From Methylocystis heyeri (GTDB lineage Bacteria; Pseudomonadota; Alphaproteobacteria; Rhizobiales; Beijerinckiaceae), in the NCBI RefSeq assembly GCF_004802635.2, contig NZ_CP046052.1, positions 2,108,001-2,172,000 on the forward strand: a DNA stretch of 64,000 nucleotides, in the 5' to 3' direction. The position numbers were made by a program, and so were the translations under genes. Within the stretch, counting starts at the first letter, position 1, and each line of letters begins with the position of its first letter. Below are positions 1 to 7,853 of this stretch, piece by piece. Under the pieces are notes generated by a model, which was given only the letters and a program-made list of their open reading frames with translations, made no database searches and had not been told where the DNA came from.

Positions 1-668
1 GCCGCATAATCCCGATGGCCCATGATCGCCGACCCCACGCGAACATGCGTGGCGCCCAGCTGGATCGCGAGCTCGAAGTCCGAGCTCATGCCCATGGAGA
101 GAATCGGCAGGCCGTTGCGGCGCGCTATGTCCGCGAGAAGCGCGAAATAAGGGGAAGCCTGCTCGTTGGCCGGCGGCACGCACATCAGGCCCTCGATCGC
201 AAGGCCGCATTCGTCGCGGCAGAAGCCGATCAGGGCGTCGGCCTTTTTCGGCGGGACGCCGGCCTTTTGCGGCTCCTCCCCGATGTTGACCTGTATCAGG
301 AGGCGCGGGCGCTTTCCCTGGCGCTCGCATTCCTGCGCCAGGGCGCGGGCGATTTTCTCTCGGTCGACGCTTTCGATGACATCGAAGGTCTCCACCGCCT
401 CCTTGACCTTGTTCGACTGCAACGGCCCGATCAGATGCAGTTCGATATCGGGGTAGCGCGCGCGCAGCGCGGGCCATTTCGCGCACGCTTCCTGCACCCG
501 GTTTTCTCCAAAGACGCGCTGGCCCGCTTCCAGCAGCGGAACGGCGTCTTCGGCCGGGAAGGTCTTCGTCACGCAGACGAGGGCGATTTCCGCCGGGTTG
601 CGCCCGCAGTCGCGCGCAGCCCGCTCGATGTCCGCTCTGGTGGCGTTCAGCCGGTCGGTTATGGTCAT
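1..668 (-). CDS. yggS: YggS/PROSC family PLP homeostasis protein (partial, C-terminal end off window)
   Basis: Reading the minus strand from the ATG at 668 gives about 222 residues without a stop up to the window edge, so only the last few residues are missing. The protein is the single-domain alanine-racemase-fold protein YggS, which binds pyridoxal 5'-phosphate and keeps the free cofactor pool balanced in the cytoplasm. Visible signatures are VCVTKTFP, whose Lys35 would form the PLP Schiff base, FGENRVQE, HLIGPLQSNK, and near the end LSMGMSSDFELAI followed by GATHVRVGSAI. It has no partner gene in the window. A palindromic repeat lies just upstream of the start (682-729). The family assignment is secure. 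Confidence 0.93.
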   Translation of the reverse strand, partial: MTITDRLNATRADIERAARDCGRNPAEIALVCVTKTFPAEDAVPLLEAGQRVFGENRVQEACAKWPALRARYPDIELHLIGPLQSNKVKEAVETFDVIESVDREKIARALAQECERQGKRPRLLIQVNIGEEPQKAGVPPKKADALIGFCRDECGLAIEGLMCVPPANEQASPYFALLADIARRNGLPILSMGMSSDFELAIQLGATHVRVGSAIMGHRDYA

Positions 669-681
669 GACGCTCCCGTCA

Positions 682-729
682 GCGCGTTTTCCGATCGGAC
701 GGAAACGTCCGATCGATAGGAAATCGCGC
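682..729. repeat. Nested palindromic intergenic repeat
   Basis: An inner perfect inverted repeat (CGATCGGACG, GAAA loop, CGTCCGATCG; 692-715) sits inside outer arms GCGCGTTTTCC and GGAAATCGCGC that pair at 10 of 11 positions. The element lies between the yggS start and the cutA stop. It could fold as a strong hairpin in RNA. Its shape resembles dispersed palindromes of Rhizobiales, but no second copy was seen here, so family membership is inferred. Confidence 0.6.
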
Positions 730-807
730 CAATGTCGACTTTTTCGGAATTCGCTCTAAGGCCGCCGAAGCGCGAGCGCAAGACGCGAATCGAGACGGCT
801 ACGCATC

Positions 808-1128
808 CTATTTCCTTACGGTGTCGCCGAGCCAGGCGAGATAGGCGGGATCGCCGTCCGCGATGTCGAAGCGCAGGATCTCGGGGATTTCGTAATCGTG
901 GTGGCGCCTGATCAGTTCGCGCAAGGGTTCGAAGTCGGCGGTGCTGATTTTCAGATGGATGGCGATCTCGGAGTCCTCATGAGCCTCGCCTTCCCAGATG
1001 TAATGGCTATCGATGGAATAAAGCTGCACGCAGGCGGCGAGACGCGCCTCCAGAGCCGCCCGCGCGATTTCCCGCGCCTTCTCGTCGTTCGCGACCGTCG
1101 TGACGACCATGCTGAAAGGCGCCGGCAT
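808..1128 (-). CDS. cutA: CutA1 divalent cation tolerance protein
   Basis: This 106-residue protein has the usual length and conserved blocks of CutA1: MVVTTVAN at the N-terminus, RLAACVQ near residue 30, HYIWEG in the centre, LKIST, and HDYEIPEI with a C-terminal AYLAWLGD. CutA1 is a very stable cytoplasmic trimer with a ferredoxin-like fold. It is linked genetically to copper and divalent cation tolerance, although its biochemical role remains unclear. The gene is transcribed away from the permease at 1221, with about 90 bp between the two starts. Confidence 0.93.
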   Translation of the reverse strand: MPAPFSMVVTTVANDEKAREIARAALEARLAACVQLYSIDSHYIWEGEAHEDSEIAIHLKISTADFEPLRELIRRHHDYEIPEILRFDIADGDPAYLAWLGDTVRK

Positions 1129-1220
1129 CCATCTCTCTCCCTCGAACGCCCGTCTTGGAATGAGCGGCGGGCTTGGATAAGTTTCGGTATATATGACAGG
1201 CGCGAAGCGAGGGACAAAGC

Positions 1221-2990
1221 ATGACGGACGCCCCTGACGACGACGGCGCCGAGCGCGAGAAGCTCGACGCCCGCATCGCTTTCGTGGCGGCGGCTTTCAT
1301 CCTCGCTTTTTCCTTCGTTCTTCTTCTCGACCGCGTCGGAGCGCCGAGCGCTTTCGTCGAGGCGCTGGCGCCCTGCCTCGCCATCGTCTCCCTCGCGGCG
1401 CTCGGCGCCGCTCTCCATTCCATGCGGGTGTCTTTCTATTACACCGCGGGGCGCGGGGCGCCGCCGGAATACGCCGGTTTCGCCAAGGCCGCTCTGGTCG
1501 CAGGCTTCATGGCGCCCTTCGCCGCCTGGCTGGCCTCGCGCTCCTGGCTGATCGGACTTTGCGGAGGCCTGTTCGCAGGGGTCGCCCTCGCCGGCTGGCA
1601 GCTCGGGCCGATGCTGCGGAAAAGCGGCGCTTTTTCGCTTTCGGGCCTGCTCGCGGTCCGCTTTCCCGGCCTGTGGCCCAGGGTGGCGGTCATCGCGCTC
1701 GAATGCGCGACGTCCGCTCTCGTCGCCCTCGCCGCTCAGCAATCGGCCGTCGATGCGCTCGTCGGCGCCTCCGGGGCGGGCCCCGGTCTCGCCGCCGTGA
1801 TCGTGGGGGCCGGCATGTTGTTCATCGCCGGCCCCGGCGGAATGTTCGGCTCGATCTGGACCGCCTGCGCGGCCGGCGCCGTGGCTTTGGCGAGCCTGTG
1901 CTGGCCCGCGTTGACCCTGGCGCTGCGCGGCGTCGCTCCCTTCGGCCGCTCCAGCGGCTCCCTGGCGCGGGAGGCCGCCGCGCAGCTCGAGGCATGGGGC
2001 GCGGTCGCTCCCTTTCCCGGCTACGGGCTGGAATTCATGGCCGTCGTGGGCGCGGCGCTCGGCGCCGCCGTTCTCGCCCCCCTGCTCGCGCCGGCGATAA
2101 CCACGGCCCGGCCGGCGCAGGCGCGCGTCTCCGGCCTTTTCGCGCTCGGCTGGACCTTCGTTTTCGCTTGGCTTCTCGCGGCCATCGTGGCCGGAACCGC
2201 CCTGTCCATGACCGCAAAAAGCGTCGGACAGGCGCCCGAGCGCCTGCCGGGGGCGGTCTACGCCGCGAGCAGTCGCGGCCTCGTCGCCGTCTGCGGCGAC
2301 AAAGCGCCGGATCCGCAGAGCGCCCGGCGCGCCTGCGCCGCGCGAGGCCTCGCGCCCGGAGCCGGGCTGCGCACGCAGGATTTTTCCCTGACCCGGAGTT
2401 TTCTGCTCACCGGCCTCGCCGATCTCGAAAAACTCGGCGCGGCGGCCTCCGGCCTGCTCGCCGCGGCCCAGATCGCCCTGGCCCTGGCGCTCGGCGCCGC
2501 CGGCCTGCAGGCCTTCGGGACGGCGCTCGGGCATGAGGCGCTGTATCGCATGCGCGGCGAGACCGACCTCACCAGCCGGCGCCTCGCCACCACGCGGCTC
2601 GCGCTCGTCTCCATCGCGGCGCTGGGCTCTGCGGCGAGCGCTTATGGCCTGTTCGACCCCCGGCAATTGCTCGAGCTCGCGCTCGGCCTGTCGGCTGCGG
2701 CGGTCGCGCCGCTCGCCATTCTCGCCTTCTGGACCCGCGCCGACGGCCGCGACGCGATGATCGCGCTCGGCTCGGGACTCGTCGGGACGATTCTCGTCGT
2801 CGGAGCGGCGGGAGGCCCTGCCGACATCGAGCTGGTCTCGGCGGCCGCAGCCGTCGGCGCGCTGCTCGGCCTCGCCGCAGGAGCGCTGTCGGCGCTCTCG
2901 CGTCCCGCCGGCCCGCAGGAGAGCAAGGCCTTCGTCTCGCGCCTGCTGCGCGGCGAGGGCGACGTCATGAGCCCCGACAAAGGGGCGTGA
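1221..2990 (+). CDS. Divergent sodium:solute symporter (SSS)-like membrane protein
   Basis: This 589-residue protein is very hydrophobic, with roughly a dozen membrane segments. Near residues 70-85 it carries [17 protein letters not shown], which corresponds to the 'FYxAGR' motif after the first membrane helix in sodium:solute symporters of the ActP/DhlC branch, and the general layout fits that superfamily. The sequence is Ala/Gly/Leu-rich and diverges from well-characterised transporters. A soluble loop around residues 330-390 contains three cysteines. The substrate cannot be told. Its start lies about 90 bp from the divergent cutA start. The DUF4212 small subunit that accompanies many acetate-type symporters is absent. 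It may be a transporter or a degenerate sensor-like member. Confidence 0.6.
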   Translation: MTDAPDDDGAEREKLDARIAFVAAAFILAFSFVLLLDRVGAPSAFVEALAPCLAIVSLAALGAALHSMRVSFYYTAGRGAPPEYAGFAKAALVAGFMAPFAAWLASRSWLIGLCGGLFAGVALAGWQLGPMLRKSGAFSLSGLLAVRFPGLWPRVAVIALECATSALVALAAQQSAVDALVGASGAGPGLAAVIVGAGMLFIAGPGGMFGSIWTACAAGAVALASLCWPALTLALRGVAPFGRSSGSLAREAAAQLEAWGAVAPFPGYGLEFMAVVGAALGAAVLAPLLAPAITTARPAQARVSGLFALGWTFVFAWLLAAIVAGTALSMTAKSVGQAPERLPGAVYAASSRGLVAVCGDKAPDPQSARRACAARGLAPGAGLRTQDFSLTRSFLLTGLADLEKLGAAASGLLAAAQIALALALGAAGLQAFGTALGHEALYRMRGETDLTSRRLATTRLALVSIAALGSAASAYGLFDPRQLLELALGLSAAAVAPLAILAFWTRADGRDAMIALGSGLVGTILVVGAAGGPADIELVSAAAAVGALLGLAAGALSALSRPAGPQESKAFVSRLLRGEGDVMSPDKGA

Positions 2991-3156
2991 GGCGCATCGT
3001 GAGCCTACGCCGCCTCTGTTCAACCCCCGCTTTTATGTTATAAGCCGCCAGCGCCAGCAACGGCTGAGCGCCCGCGCCTTCGCGACCTCGCTGGACGACA
3101 TCCCGGCCTGCGGCCGCCGGACGCGGCAGATCCCTTCAAGGAAAAGGACCCTACCG

Positions 3157-3426
3157 ATGTCGATCACTGCGGAGCGCAAGCAGGCGCTCATCCAGGAATA
3201 CGCCACCAAGCCCAACGATACGGGCTCGCCCGAGGTGCAGGTCGCCATCCTGACCGAGCGCATCGTCAATCTCACCGGGCACTTCAAGTCGCATGCGAAG
3301 GACAATCACTCGCGCCGCGGTCTGTTGAAGCTCGTCTCGCAGCGCCGCCAGCTGCTGGATTACGTCAAGAAGCGCGACGAACCCCGTTACCGGGCCCTGA
3401 TCGAGCGTCTCGGCATCCGCCGCTGA
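3157..3426 (+). CDS. rpsO: 30S ribosomal protein S15
   Basis: This 89-residue protein has the full S15 pattern: [12 protein letters not shown], then [32 protein letters not shown] and a C-terminal [20 protein letters not shown]15 binds 16S rRNA early in 30S assembly. In most bacteria it is followed by pnp, as here, and the two genes form an operon with RNA-level control. The start follows an AAGGAAAAGG-type ribosome binding site. Confidence 0.98.
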   Translation: MSITAERKQALIQEYATKPNDTGSPEVQVAILTERIVNLTGHFKSHAKDNHSRRGLLKLVSQRRQLLDYVKKRDEPRYRALIERLGIRR

Positions 3427-3433
3427 TGGCGAA

Positions 3434-3500
3434 GCAGTCGACTGCTTTCGAACCCTAAAGGGTTCGTTCTGCGATCGCGAGCCCCGCAAAGGCTCGCGAT
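3434..3500 (+). promoter_or_regulatory. rpsO-pnp intergenic hairpins (likely RNase III/PNPase processing region)
   Basis: Three perfect inverted repeats follow rpsO: GCAGTCGACTGC (3434-3445), CGAACCC/GGGTTCG with a short loop (3449-3466), and ATCGCGAGCC/GGCTCGCGAT (3474-3500). In other bacteria the rpsO-pnp spacer holds hairpins cut by RNase III and used for pnp autocontrol. None of these is followed by a T-tract, so they look like processing structures and not terminators. The function is inferred from position. Confidence 0.55.
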
Positions 3501-3689
3501 TCGCATTTGGCGGGGAGGAAGACCGCCCGAAAAACCTTCCGCTTCTGGCCGGCGGCATAGGGCTTCCGGCCGATCACGAGCCCCGCCCCGTCAGGGCAGG
3601 ATCGCCGGCAGCTGCGTTTATCGCCACGCAGCTTCTCGCCGTCTTGCTCATGACGACCACCGGCTCGGTTCATGAAAGAAAGACCACGC

Positions 3690-5858
3690 ATGTTCCAGAT
3701 TCACCGCGAAGAAATCGAATGGGCGGGCCAGAAGCTCGTTCTGGAGACGGGCAAGATCGCCCGCCAGGCCGACGGCGCCGTGCTCGCCACCCTCGGCGAG
3801 ACCACCGTGCTCGCCACCATCGTCTCGGCCAAGGCGGCCAAGCCAGGCCAGGACTTCTTCCCCCTGACCGTCAATTATCAGGAGAAGGCCTTCGCGGCCG
3901 GCCGCATTCCGGGCGGCTATTTCAAGCGCGAGGGACGCCCCAGTGAGCGCGAGACCCTGATCTCCCGCCTGATCGACCGTCCGATCCGCCCCTTGTTCGT
4001 CGAAGGCTATCGCAACGACACCCAGGTCGTCGTCACCGTGCTTTCGCATGATCTCGAAAACGACACCGACATCCTCTCCCTGGTCGCCGCTTCCGCGGCC
4101 CTGACCCTCTCCGGCGTGCCCTTCATGGGCCCGGTCGGCGCGGCGCGCGTCGGCCAGATCAATGGCGCGCTGAAGGTCAATCCTTCGATCGAGGAGATGA
4201 AGAACTCCACCCTCGATGTCGTGGTCGCCGGCACGGCCGACGCCGTTCTGATGGTGGAATCGGAAGCCAAGGAGCTTTCCGAAGAAACCATGCTCGAGGC
4301 GGTGATGACCGGCCATCGCGGCTTCCAGCCGGTGATCGACGCCATCATCCGGCTCGCCGAGCGCGCCGCCAAGGACCCGCGCGACTTCACCCCGCCCGAT
4401 CACTCGGCGGTCATCGCCGCCATCTCCGAGATCGGCGAAAAAGAACTGCGCGACGCCTATAAGATCACGGTCAAGCAGCAGCGCTACGCCGCGGTGGACG
4501 CGGTCCGGTCCAAGGTTCTCGCGACCCTCTGCCCCGCCGAGGGAGAGGCCAAATTCACCAAGGAGCAGGTGGACGAAGCCTTCCACGAGCTGCAGGCCAA
4601 GGTCGTCCGCTGGAACATCCTCGACGACGGCGTGCGCATCGACGGCCGCGACCTCAAGACCGTCCGTCCGATCGTCGCCGAAGTCGGCGTGCTGCCGCGC
4701 ACCCATGGCTCCGCGCTGTTCACGCGCGGCGAGACCCAGGCCCTGGTGGTCGCGACGCTCGGCACCGGCGAGGACGAGCAGTTCATCGACTCGCTGGAAG
4801 GCACCTACAAGGAGCGCTTCCTGCTCCACTACAACTTCCCTCCCTATTCCGTCGGCGAGACCGGCCGCATGGGCTCGCCCGGCCGCCGCGAAATCGGCCA
4901 TGGCAAGCTGGCCTGGCGCGCCATCCATCCGGTGCTGCCGGCGCCGGCCGAGTTCCCCTACACGCTGCGCGTCGTCTCCGAGATCACCGAATCCAACGGC
5001 TCGTCCTCGATGGCGACGGTCTGCGGCTCGTCGCTCGCCCTGATGGACGCCGGCGTGCCGATGAAGCGTCCGACCGCCGGCATCGCCATGGGCCTCATCC
5101 TCGAAGGCGAGCGCTTCGCGGTGCTCTCCGACATTCTCGGCGACGAGGATCATCTCGGCGACATGGACTTCAAGGTGGCCGGCACGGCGGAAGGCGTGAC
5201 CTCGCTGCAGATGGACATCAAGATCGCCGGCATCACCGAGGAAATCATGAAGGTCGCGCTGGCCCAGGCCCGCGACGGCCGCATGCACATCCTCGGCGAG
5301 ATGGCCAAGGCCATCTCCAGCTCGCGCGCGGAGCTCGGCGAATTCGCCCCCCGCATCGAGACCCTGAAGATCGCCACCGACAAGATCCGCGAAGTGATCG
5401 GCACCGGCGGCAAGGTCATCCGCGAGATCGTGGAAAAGACCGGCGCCAAGATCAATATCGAGGACGACGGCACCGTGAAGGTCGCCTCCTCCGACGCCAA
5501 TTCGATCAAGGCCGCGATCAACTGGATCAAGTCCATCGCCTCCGATCCGGAGGTCGGCGCAATCTATGACGGCACCGTGGTGAAGACCGCCGACTTCGGC
5601 GCCTTCGTCAATTTCTTCGGCGCCAAGGACGGCCTCGTCCACATCTCGCAGCTCTCCAGCCAGCGCGTCGCCAAGACCACCGATGTGGTGAAAGAGGGCG
5701 ACAAGGTGAAGGTGAAGCTGCTCGGCTTCGACGATCGCGGCAAGGTCCGCCTCTCGATGCGCGTGGTGGATCAGACGACGGGCGAAGACCTCGAAGCCAA
5801 GGCCAAGACCGAAGCCAAGGCTGCCGCCGAAGGCGCCGAGCAGCCCGCGACCGAATAA
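3690..5858 (+). CDS. pnp: Polyribonucleotide nucleotidyltransferase (PNPase)
   Basis: This is the phosphorolytic 3'-5' exoribonuclease of the RNA degradosome and mRNA turnover. The order of parts is standard: first RNase PH domain ([13 protein letters not shown] near the N-terminus), helical linker, second RNase PH domain with the [23 protein letters not shown] block, KH domain ([15 protein letters not shown]), and a C-terminal S1 domain ([15 protein letters not shown]...GLVHISQLS). I chose [11 protein letters not shown] at 3690, preceded by GAAAGA, because family members begin there. An in-frame ATG at 3672 would add six residues. The tail after S1 is short and Ala/Glu-rich. It forms an operon with rpsO and ends at a strong terminator. 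Confidence 0.97.
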   Translation: MFQIHREEIEWAGQKLVLETGKIARQADGAVLATLGETTVLATIVSAKAAKPGQDFFPLTVNYQEKAFAAGRIPGGYFKREGRPSERETLISRLIDRPIRPLFVEGYRNDTQVVVTVLSHDLENDTDILSLVAASAALTLSGVPFMGPVGAARVGQINGALKVNPSIEEMKNSTLDVVVAGTADAVLMVESEAKELSEETMLEAVMTGHRGFQPVIDAIIRLAERAAKDPRDFTPPDHSAVIAAISEIGEKELRDAYKITVKQQRYAAVDAVRSKVLATLCPAEGEAKFTKEQVDEAFHELQAKVVRWNILDDGVRIDGRDLKTVRPIVAEVGVLPRTHGSALFTRGETQALVVATLGTGEDEQFIDSLEGTYKERFLLHYNFPPYSVGETGRMGSPGRREIGHGKLAWRAIHPVLPAPAEFPYTLRVVSEITESNGSSSMATVCGSSLALMDAGVPMKRPTAGIAMGLILEGERFAVLSDILGDEDHLGDMDFKVAGTAEGVTSLQMDIKIAGITEEIMKVALAQARDGRMHILGEMAKAISSSRAELGEFAPRIETLKIATDKIREVIGTGGKVIREIVEKTGAKINIEDDGTVKVASSDANSIKAAINWIKSIASDPEVGAIYDGTVVKTADFGAFVNFFGAKDGLVHISQLSSQRVAKTTDVVKEGDKVKVKLLGFDDRGKVRLSMRVVDQTTGEDLEAKAKTEAKAAAEGAEQPATE

Positions 5859-5884
5859 GCGGGAAGCATTTTCTCGATCAATGG

Positions 5885-5917
5885 CCCTCTCGCCTTACGG
5901 CGAGGGGGCTTTTTTTG
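5885..5917 (+). terminator. Rho-independent terminator of rpsO-pnp
   Basis: The stem CCCTCTCGCC/GGCGAGGGGG (ten pairs, one of them G-U) with a TTAC loop is followed directly by a run of seven T. It lies 27 bp after the pnp stop. Confidence 0.92.
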
Positions 5918-5948
5918 TTTTTCGCCCCGCGGCAGCGGTCGAGAGGTC

Positions 5949-6005
5949 TTAATTCCAGGGATTGAGAAGCTGCACGCCCATCGGCTCGAAGCCGGCGATA
6001 TTACG
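5949..6005 (-). pseudogene. 3' remnant of a VapC-type PIN-domain toxin
   Basis: On the minus strand the codons before a TAA stop read RNIAGFEPMGVQLLNPWN. This matches the usual end of VapC PIN-domain toxins (a 'TRNxxDFxxxGVxLxNPW' type ending). No start codon or upstream PIN domain precedes it. It sits next to an intact toxin-antitoxin pair, so it is best read as the scar of a second TA module. Confidence 0.6.
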
Positions 6006-6030
6006 CCCCATGCGAGGGACTAGAAATGAC

Positions 6031-6555
6031 TCAAGGGCTCTGCTTGAGCGCGTCCAGGACAGCGGCAAAAAGCAGCATCAGGGAGCGAGGCGCGTCATTG
6101 AAGCGCACAGCGCCATAGCTTTCATACCATTGCGCTGCTCGATCATCTTTGGCGTCGATCAGAACCGCCACGCCGCCAACCTGTTCCGCCACCATCATGC
6201 AGCGTTCGCCGGCGCGCAGCAGCAGGCTTCCGCCCAGACCGCGCCCGTGCAGGCTTTGATCAACAGCAAGGCGGCCAAGCCGAAATACCGGCACTTCATA
6301 TCGACCGAGACCACCACGCGTCATCACCGCGGGAGCCCGGTCGAATTTTATCGAGGCCGGACATAGGGTGTAGAAACCAAGAATATGAGCGGGCTCACCG
6401 CGCGGCGTCGCCACGAAGCATTTTGCGCCGCCGCTTTCGTGGTTCTGTCGCGCATAGCGTTTCAGATAGGTATTGAGATCGTCATCTCCGCAATTGAAGG
6501 CGTTGCGGTCATGCTGTTTGCCAAGCGGGCTTTCCTCCCAAGATATTTCCGTCAT
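6031..6555 (-). CDS. GNAT acetyltransferase toxin (TacT type)
   Basis: This 174-residue GNAT-fold enzyme contains the acetyl-CoA loop RLAVDQSLHGRGLGGSLL (about residues 95-112) and the C-terminal YESYGAV with a catalytic-type Tyr near 144. TacT-family toxins acetylate the amino group of charged tRNAs and so stop translation. Its start overlaps the antitoxin stop by 4 bp (ATGA), so the two are translationally coupled. The N-terminal 'FxCGxxxLNxYL' block is typical of the class. Function is inferred from the family and from the linked DUF1778 gene. Confidence 0.88.
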   Translation of the reverse strand: MTEISWEESPLGKQHDRNAFNCGDDDLNTYLKRYARQNHESGGAKCFVATPRGEPAHILGFYTLCPASIKFDRAPAVMTRGGLGRYEVPVFRLGRLAVDQSLHGRGLGGSLLLRAGERCMMVAEQVGGVAVLIDAKDDRAAQWYESYGAVRFNDAPRSLMLLFAAVLDALKQSP

Positions 6556-6827
6556 TTAAGAACAAAACCGGCCTTCGCCGCGCGAATGAGACGCTCGTTC
6601 GCCTTGGGGGGATTTTCCAAAAGATCGAGGATGAGCAAGGAGTCGCGTTCCGACAATTGGAGCGTTTCGTAGTCGGAAATCACTTCCTTCGCGCGCGGCA
6701 GGACGGATCGCAAAATAAAGCTGGTCAGGTCGAGCCGCTCAATCGCAGCGGCGCGGGCGAGCACTGCCTTGTCTTCAGGCTTCAGGCGGAGTTCGACTCG
6801 CCCATTCTCGACATGCTCGCGTGGCAA
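6552..6827 (-). CDS. DUF1778 ribbon-helix-helix antitoxin (TacA type)
   Basis: This 91-residue protein has the DUF1778 pattern: VELRLKPEDKAVLARAA forms the ribbon-helix-helix DNA-binding part, followed by LDLTSFILRSVLPRAKEVI, and the C-terminal half LSERDSLLILDLLENPP wraps the GNAT toxin. It would neutralise the toxin at 6031-6555 and repress the operon. The start appears to be TTG at 6827, supported by a strong GGGAGG seven bases upstream. A palindromic operator lies just upstream (6856-6872). Confidence 0.9.
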   Translation of the reverse strand: MPREHVENGRVELRLKPEDKAVLARAAAIERLDLTSFILRSVLPRAKEVISDYETLQLSERDSLLILDLLENPPKANERLIRAAKAGFVLK

Positions 6828-6851
6828 GATGCACCTCCCTAAATTTTTGCC

Positions 6852-6880
6852 ACAATACGGATCTTATCCGTACAATCCAA
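6852..6880 (-). promoter_or_regulatory. Promoter and overlapping operator of the TA operon
   Basis: On the minus strand TTGGAT and TATTGT are separated by 17 bases, a good -35/-10 pair. The spacer is almost filled by the perfect palindrome TACGGAT-CTT-ATCCGTA (6856-6872). Binding of the TacA-TacT complex there would block RNA polymerase, the usual autocontrol of such modules. The arrangement is seen in the sequence; the binding is inferred. Confidence 0.65.
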
Positions 6881-6913
6881 GAATATTCGCTGGCCTAGCC
6901 ATGACCTGCCGCC

Positions 6914-6975
6914 TAGAGCATTTTCAAGTCAGGCGGAAACGCCTGACGACTCGGAAAATGCGATAATCTAAGAAG
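6914..6975. repeat. Dispersed repeat family A, copy 1
   Basis: This block begins TAGAGCATTTTCA, has the core GGAAACGCCTGACGAC and ends near ATGCGATAATCT. It matches 57151-57206 base for base at most positions. It contains the internal palindrome AGGCGGAAACGCCT. Such short GC-palindromic repeats are scattered through Rhizobiales genomes. Confidence 0.8.
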
Positions 6976-6977
6976 TT

Positions 6978-7017
6978 AGAGCGCCGGTTTTGATTCAATC
7001 AAAACCGCAAGCGCTCT
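6978..7017. repeat. Long palindrome adjoining repeat A
   Basis: Outer arms AGAGCGC/GCGCTCT enclose inner arms CGGTTTTGATT/AATCAAAACCG with a one-base centre. It can fold into a very stable hairpin upstream of the secreted-protein gene at 7111. No T-run follows. Confidence 0.7.
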
Positions 7018-7110
7018 TGGCGACGCAGCTCCGCGATCAGGAGAGCGCAGATTTGAAAAAAAGCAATTCTCGTTTAAGCGACGGGTTCCATCCGCAACGG
7101 AGCCCGCAAA

Positions 7111-7680
7111 ATGCTTTTTCGCTCAGCTTTGGCCATCGCTTTTTCCATTGGCGCAAATTGCGCCCTCGCCGAAACCGCCGCCTATGAACGGGTGATCTCC
7201 GCCGTGACTTTGAGCTTTGGCGACGACGGCGCGGCCGATCGCGCCGTGCTGGTCAGCGATCTCGACTCCAGCGCCGATCTCTATGTCTATCGCGACGTGT
7301 CCGAGGCCAAGGCGGACAAGCCCATGAAGCCGGCGCTGGTGAAGAAAGCCATCGCCTTCGACGGCGGCATGTGGGGCTCGCGGCCCTCGCTCGAAACCAA
7401 CGCCAAGGGTTCGCTGGTCGTCAAATCCCAGAACGACGCGGTCGGCCGCAACCGCTGGACCCAGACCATGACGGTCGTCTATCGCAATCGCGAATATCTG
7501 GTCGCGGGGCTGACCTATGTGACCTATGACACGCTCGACCCCAAGGCCAACGGTCAATGCGACATCAATTATCTGGCCGGCAAGGGAACCCGCAACGGCA
7601 AGCCCATCGAGGCCAAATTCAACGCCGTCAAGCTGATCGACTGGACCGACGACAAATTGCCGAAAGAGTGCCAGTTCTAA
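7111..7680 (+). CDS. Secreted protein of unknown function
   Basis: The 189-residue product begins MLFRSALAIAFSIGANCALAET, a clear signal peptide with cleavage likely after ALA. The mature part is a small, mostly beta-type protein with two cysteines close to the end (QCDINYL and ECQF) that could form a disulfide. It also contains YVTYDTLDPKANGQC. I do not recognise the family. It stands alone between the TA module and addA, and is followed by a copy of repeat C. It would act in the periplasm. Confidence 0.75.
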   Translation: MLFRSALAIAFSIGANCALAETAAYERVISAVTLSFGDDGAADRAVLVSDLDSSADLYVYRDVSEAKADKPMKPALVKKAIAFDGGMWGSRPSLETNAKGSLVVKSQNDAVGRNRWTQTMTVVYRNREYLVAGLTYVTYDTLDPKANGQCDINYLAGKGTRNGKPIEAKFNAVKLIDWTDDKLPKECQF

Positions 7681-7751
7681 TACTGTCCGGCGCCGTCGCT
7701 GCGAGGAGCAATTCCCAAGTCGTAACGAGGTCAAAAACTCAGCGGGTGGTT

Positions 7752-7833
7752 CATTGCGAGGAGCGCAGCGACGCGGCAATCCAGGGGGATTGGCGCGCCC
7801 CTGGATCGCTTCGCCTCCGGCTCGCGATGACGC
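7752..7833. repeat. Dispersed repeat family C, copy 1
   Basis: The block runs from CATTGCGAGGAGCGCAGCGA to GGCTCGCGATGACG and is about 80 bp long. An inverted copy lies at 32766-32849. The ends are partly complementary (GCGAGGAGCG... with ...CGCTTCGCC...). It sits just downstream of one gene and of the convergent addA end. Confidence 0.8.
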
Positions 7834-7853
7834 GCCATCTGGCGGAATGACTG

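Noticed and set aside
951-3023. 690-residue minus-strand open frame
   Set aside because: It is the antisense shadow of the permease at 1221-2990 and of cutA. Composition is Arg/Gly/Ala-rich without domains.
3648-5642. 664-residue minus-strand open frame opposite pnp
   Set aside because: pnp is certain; the antisense reading is a GC-rich codon artefact with no family pattern.
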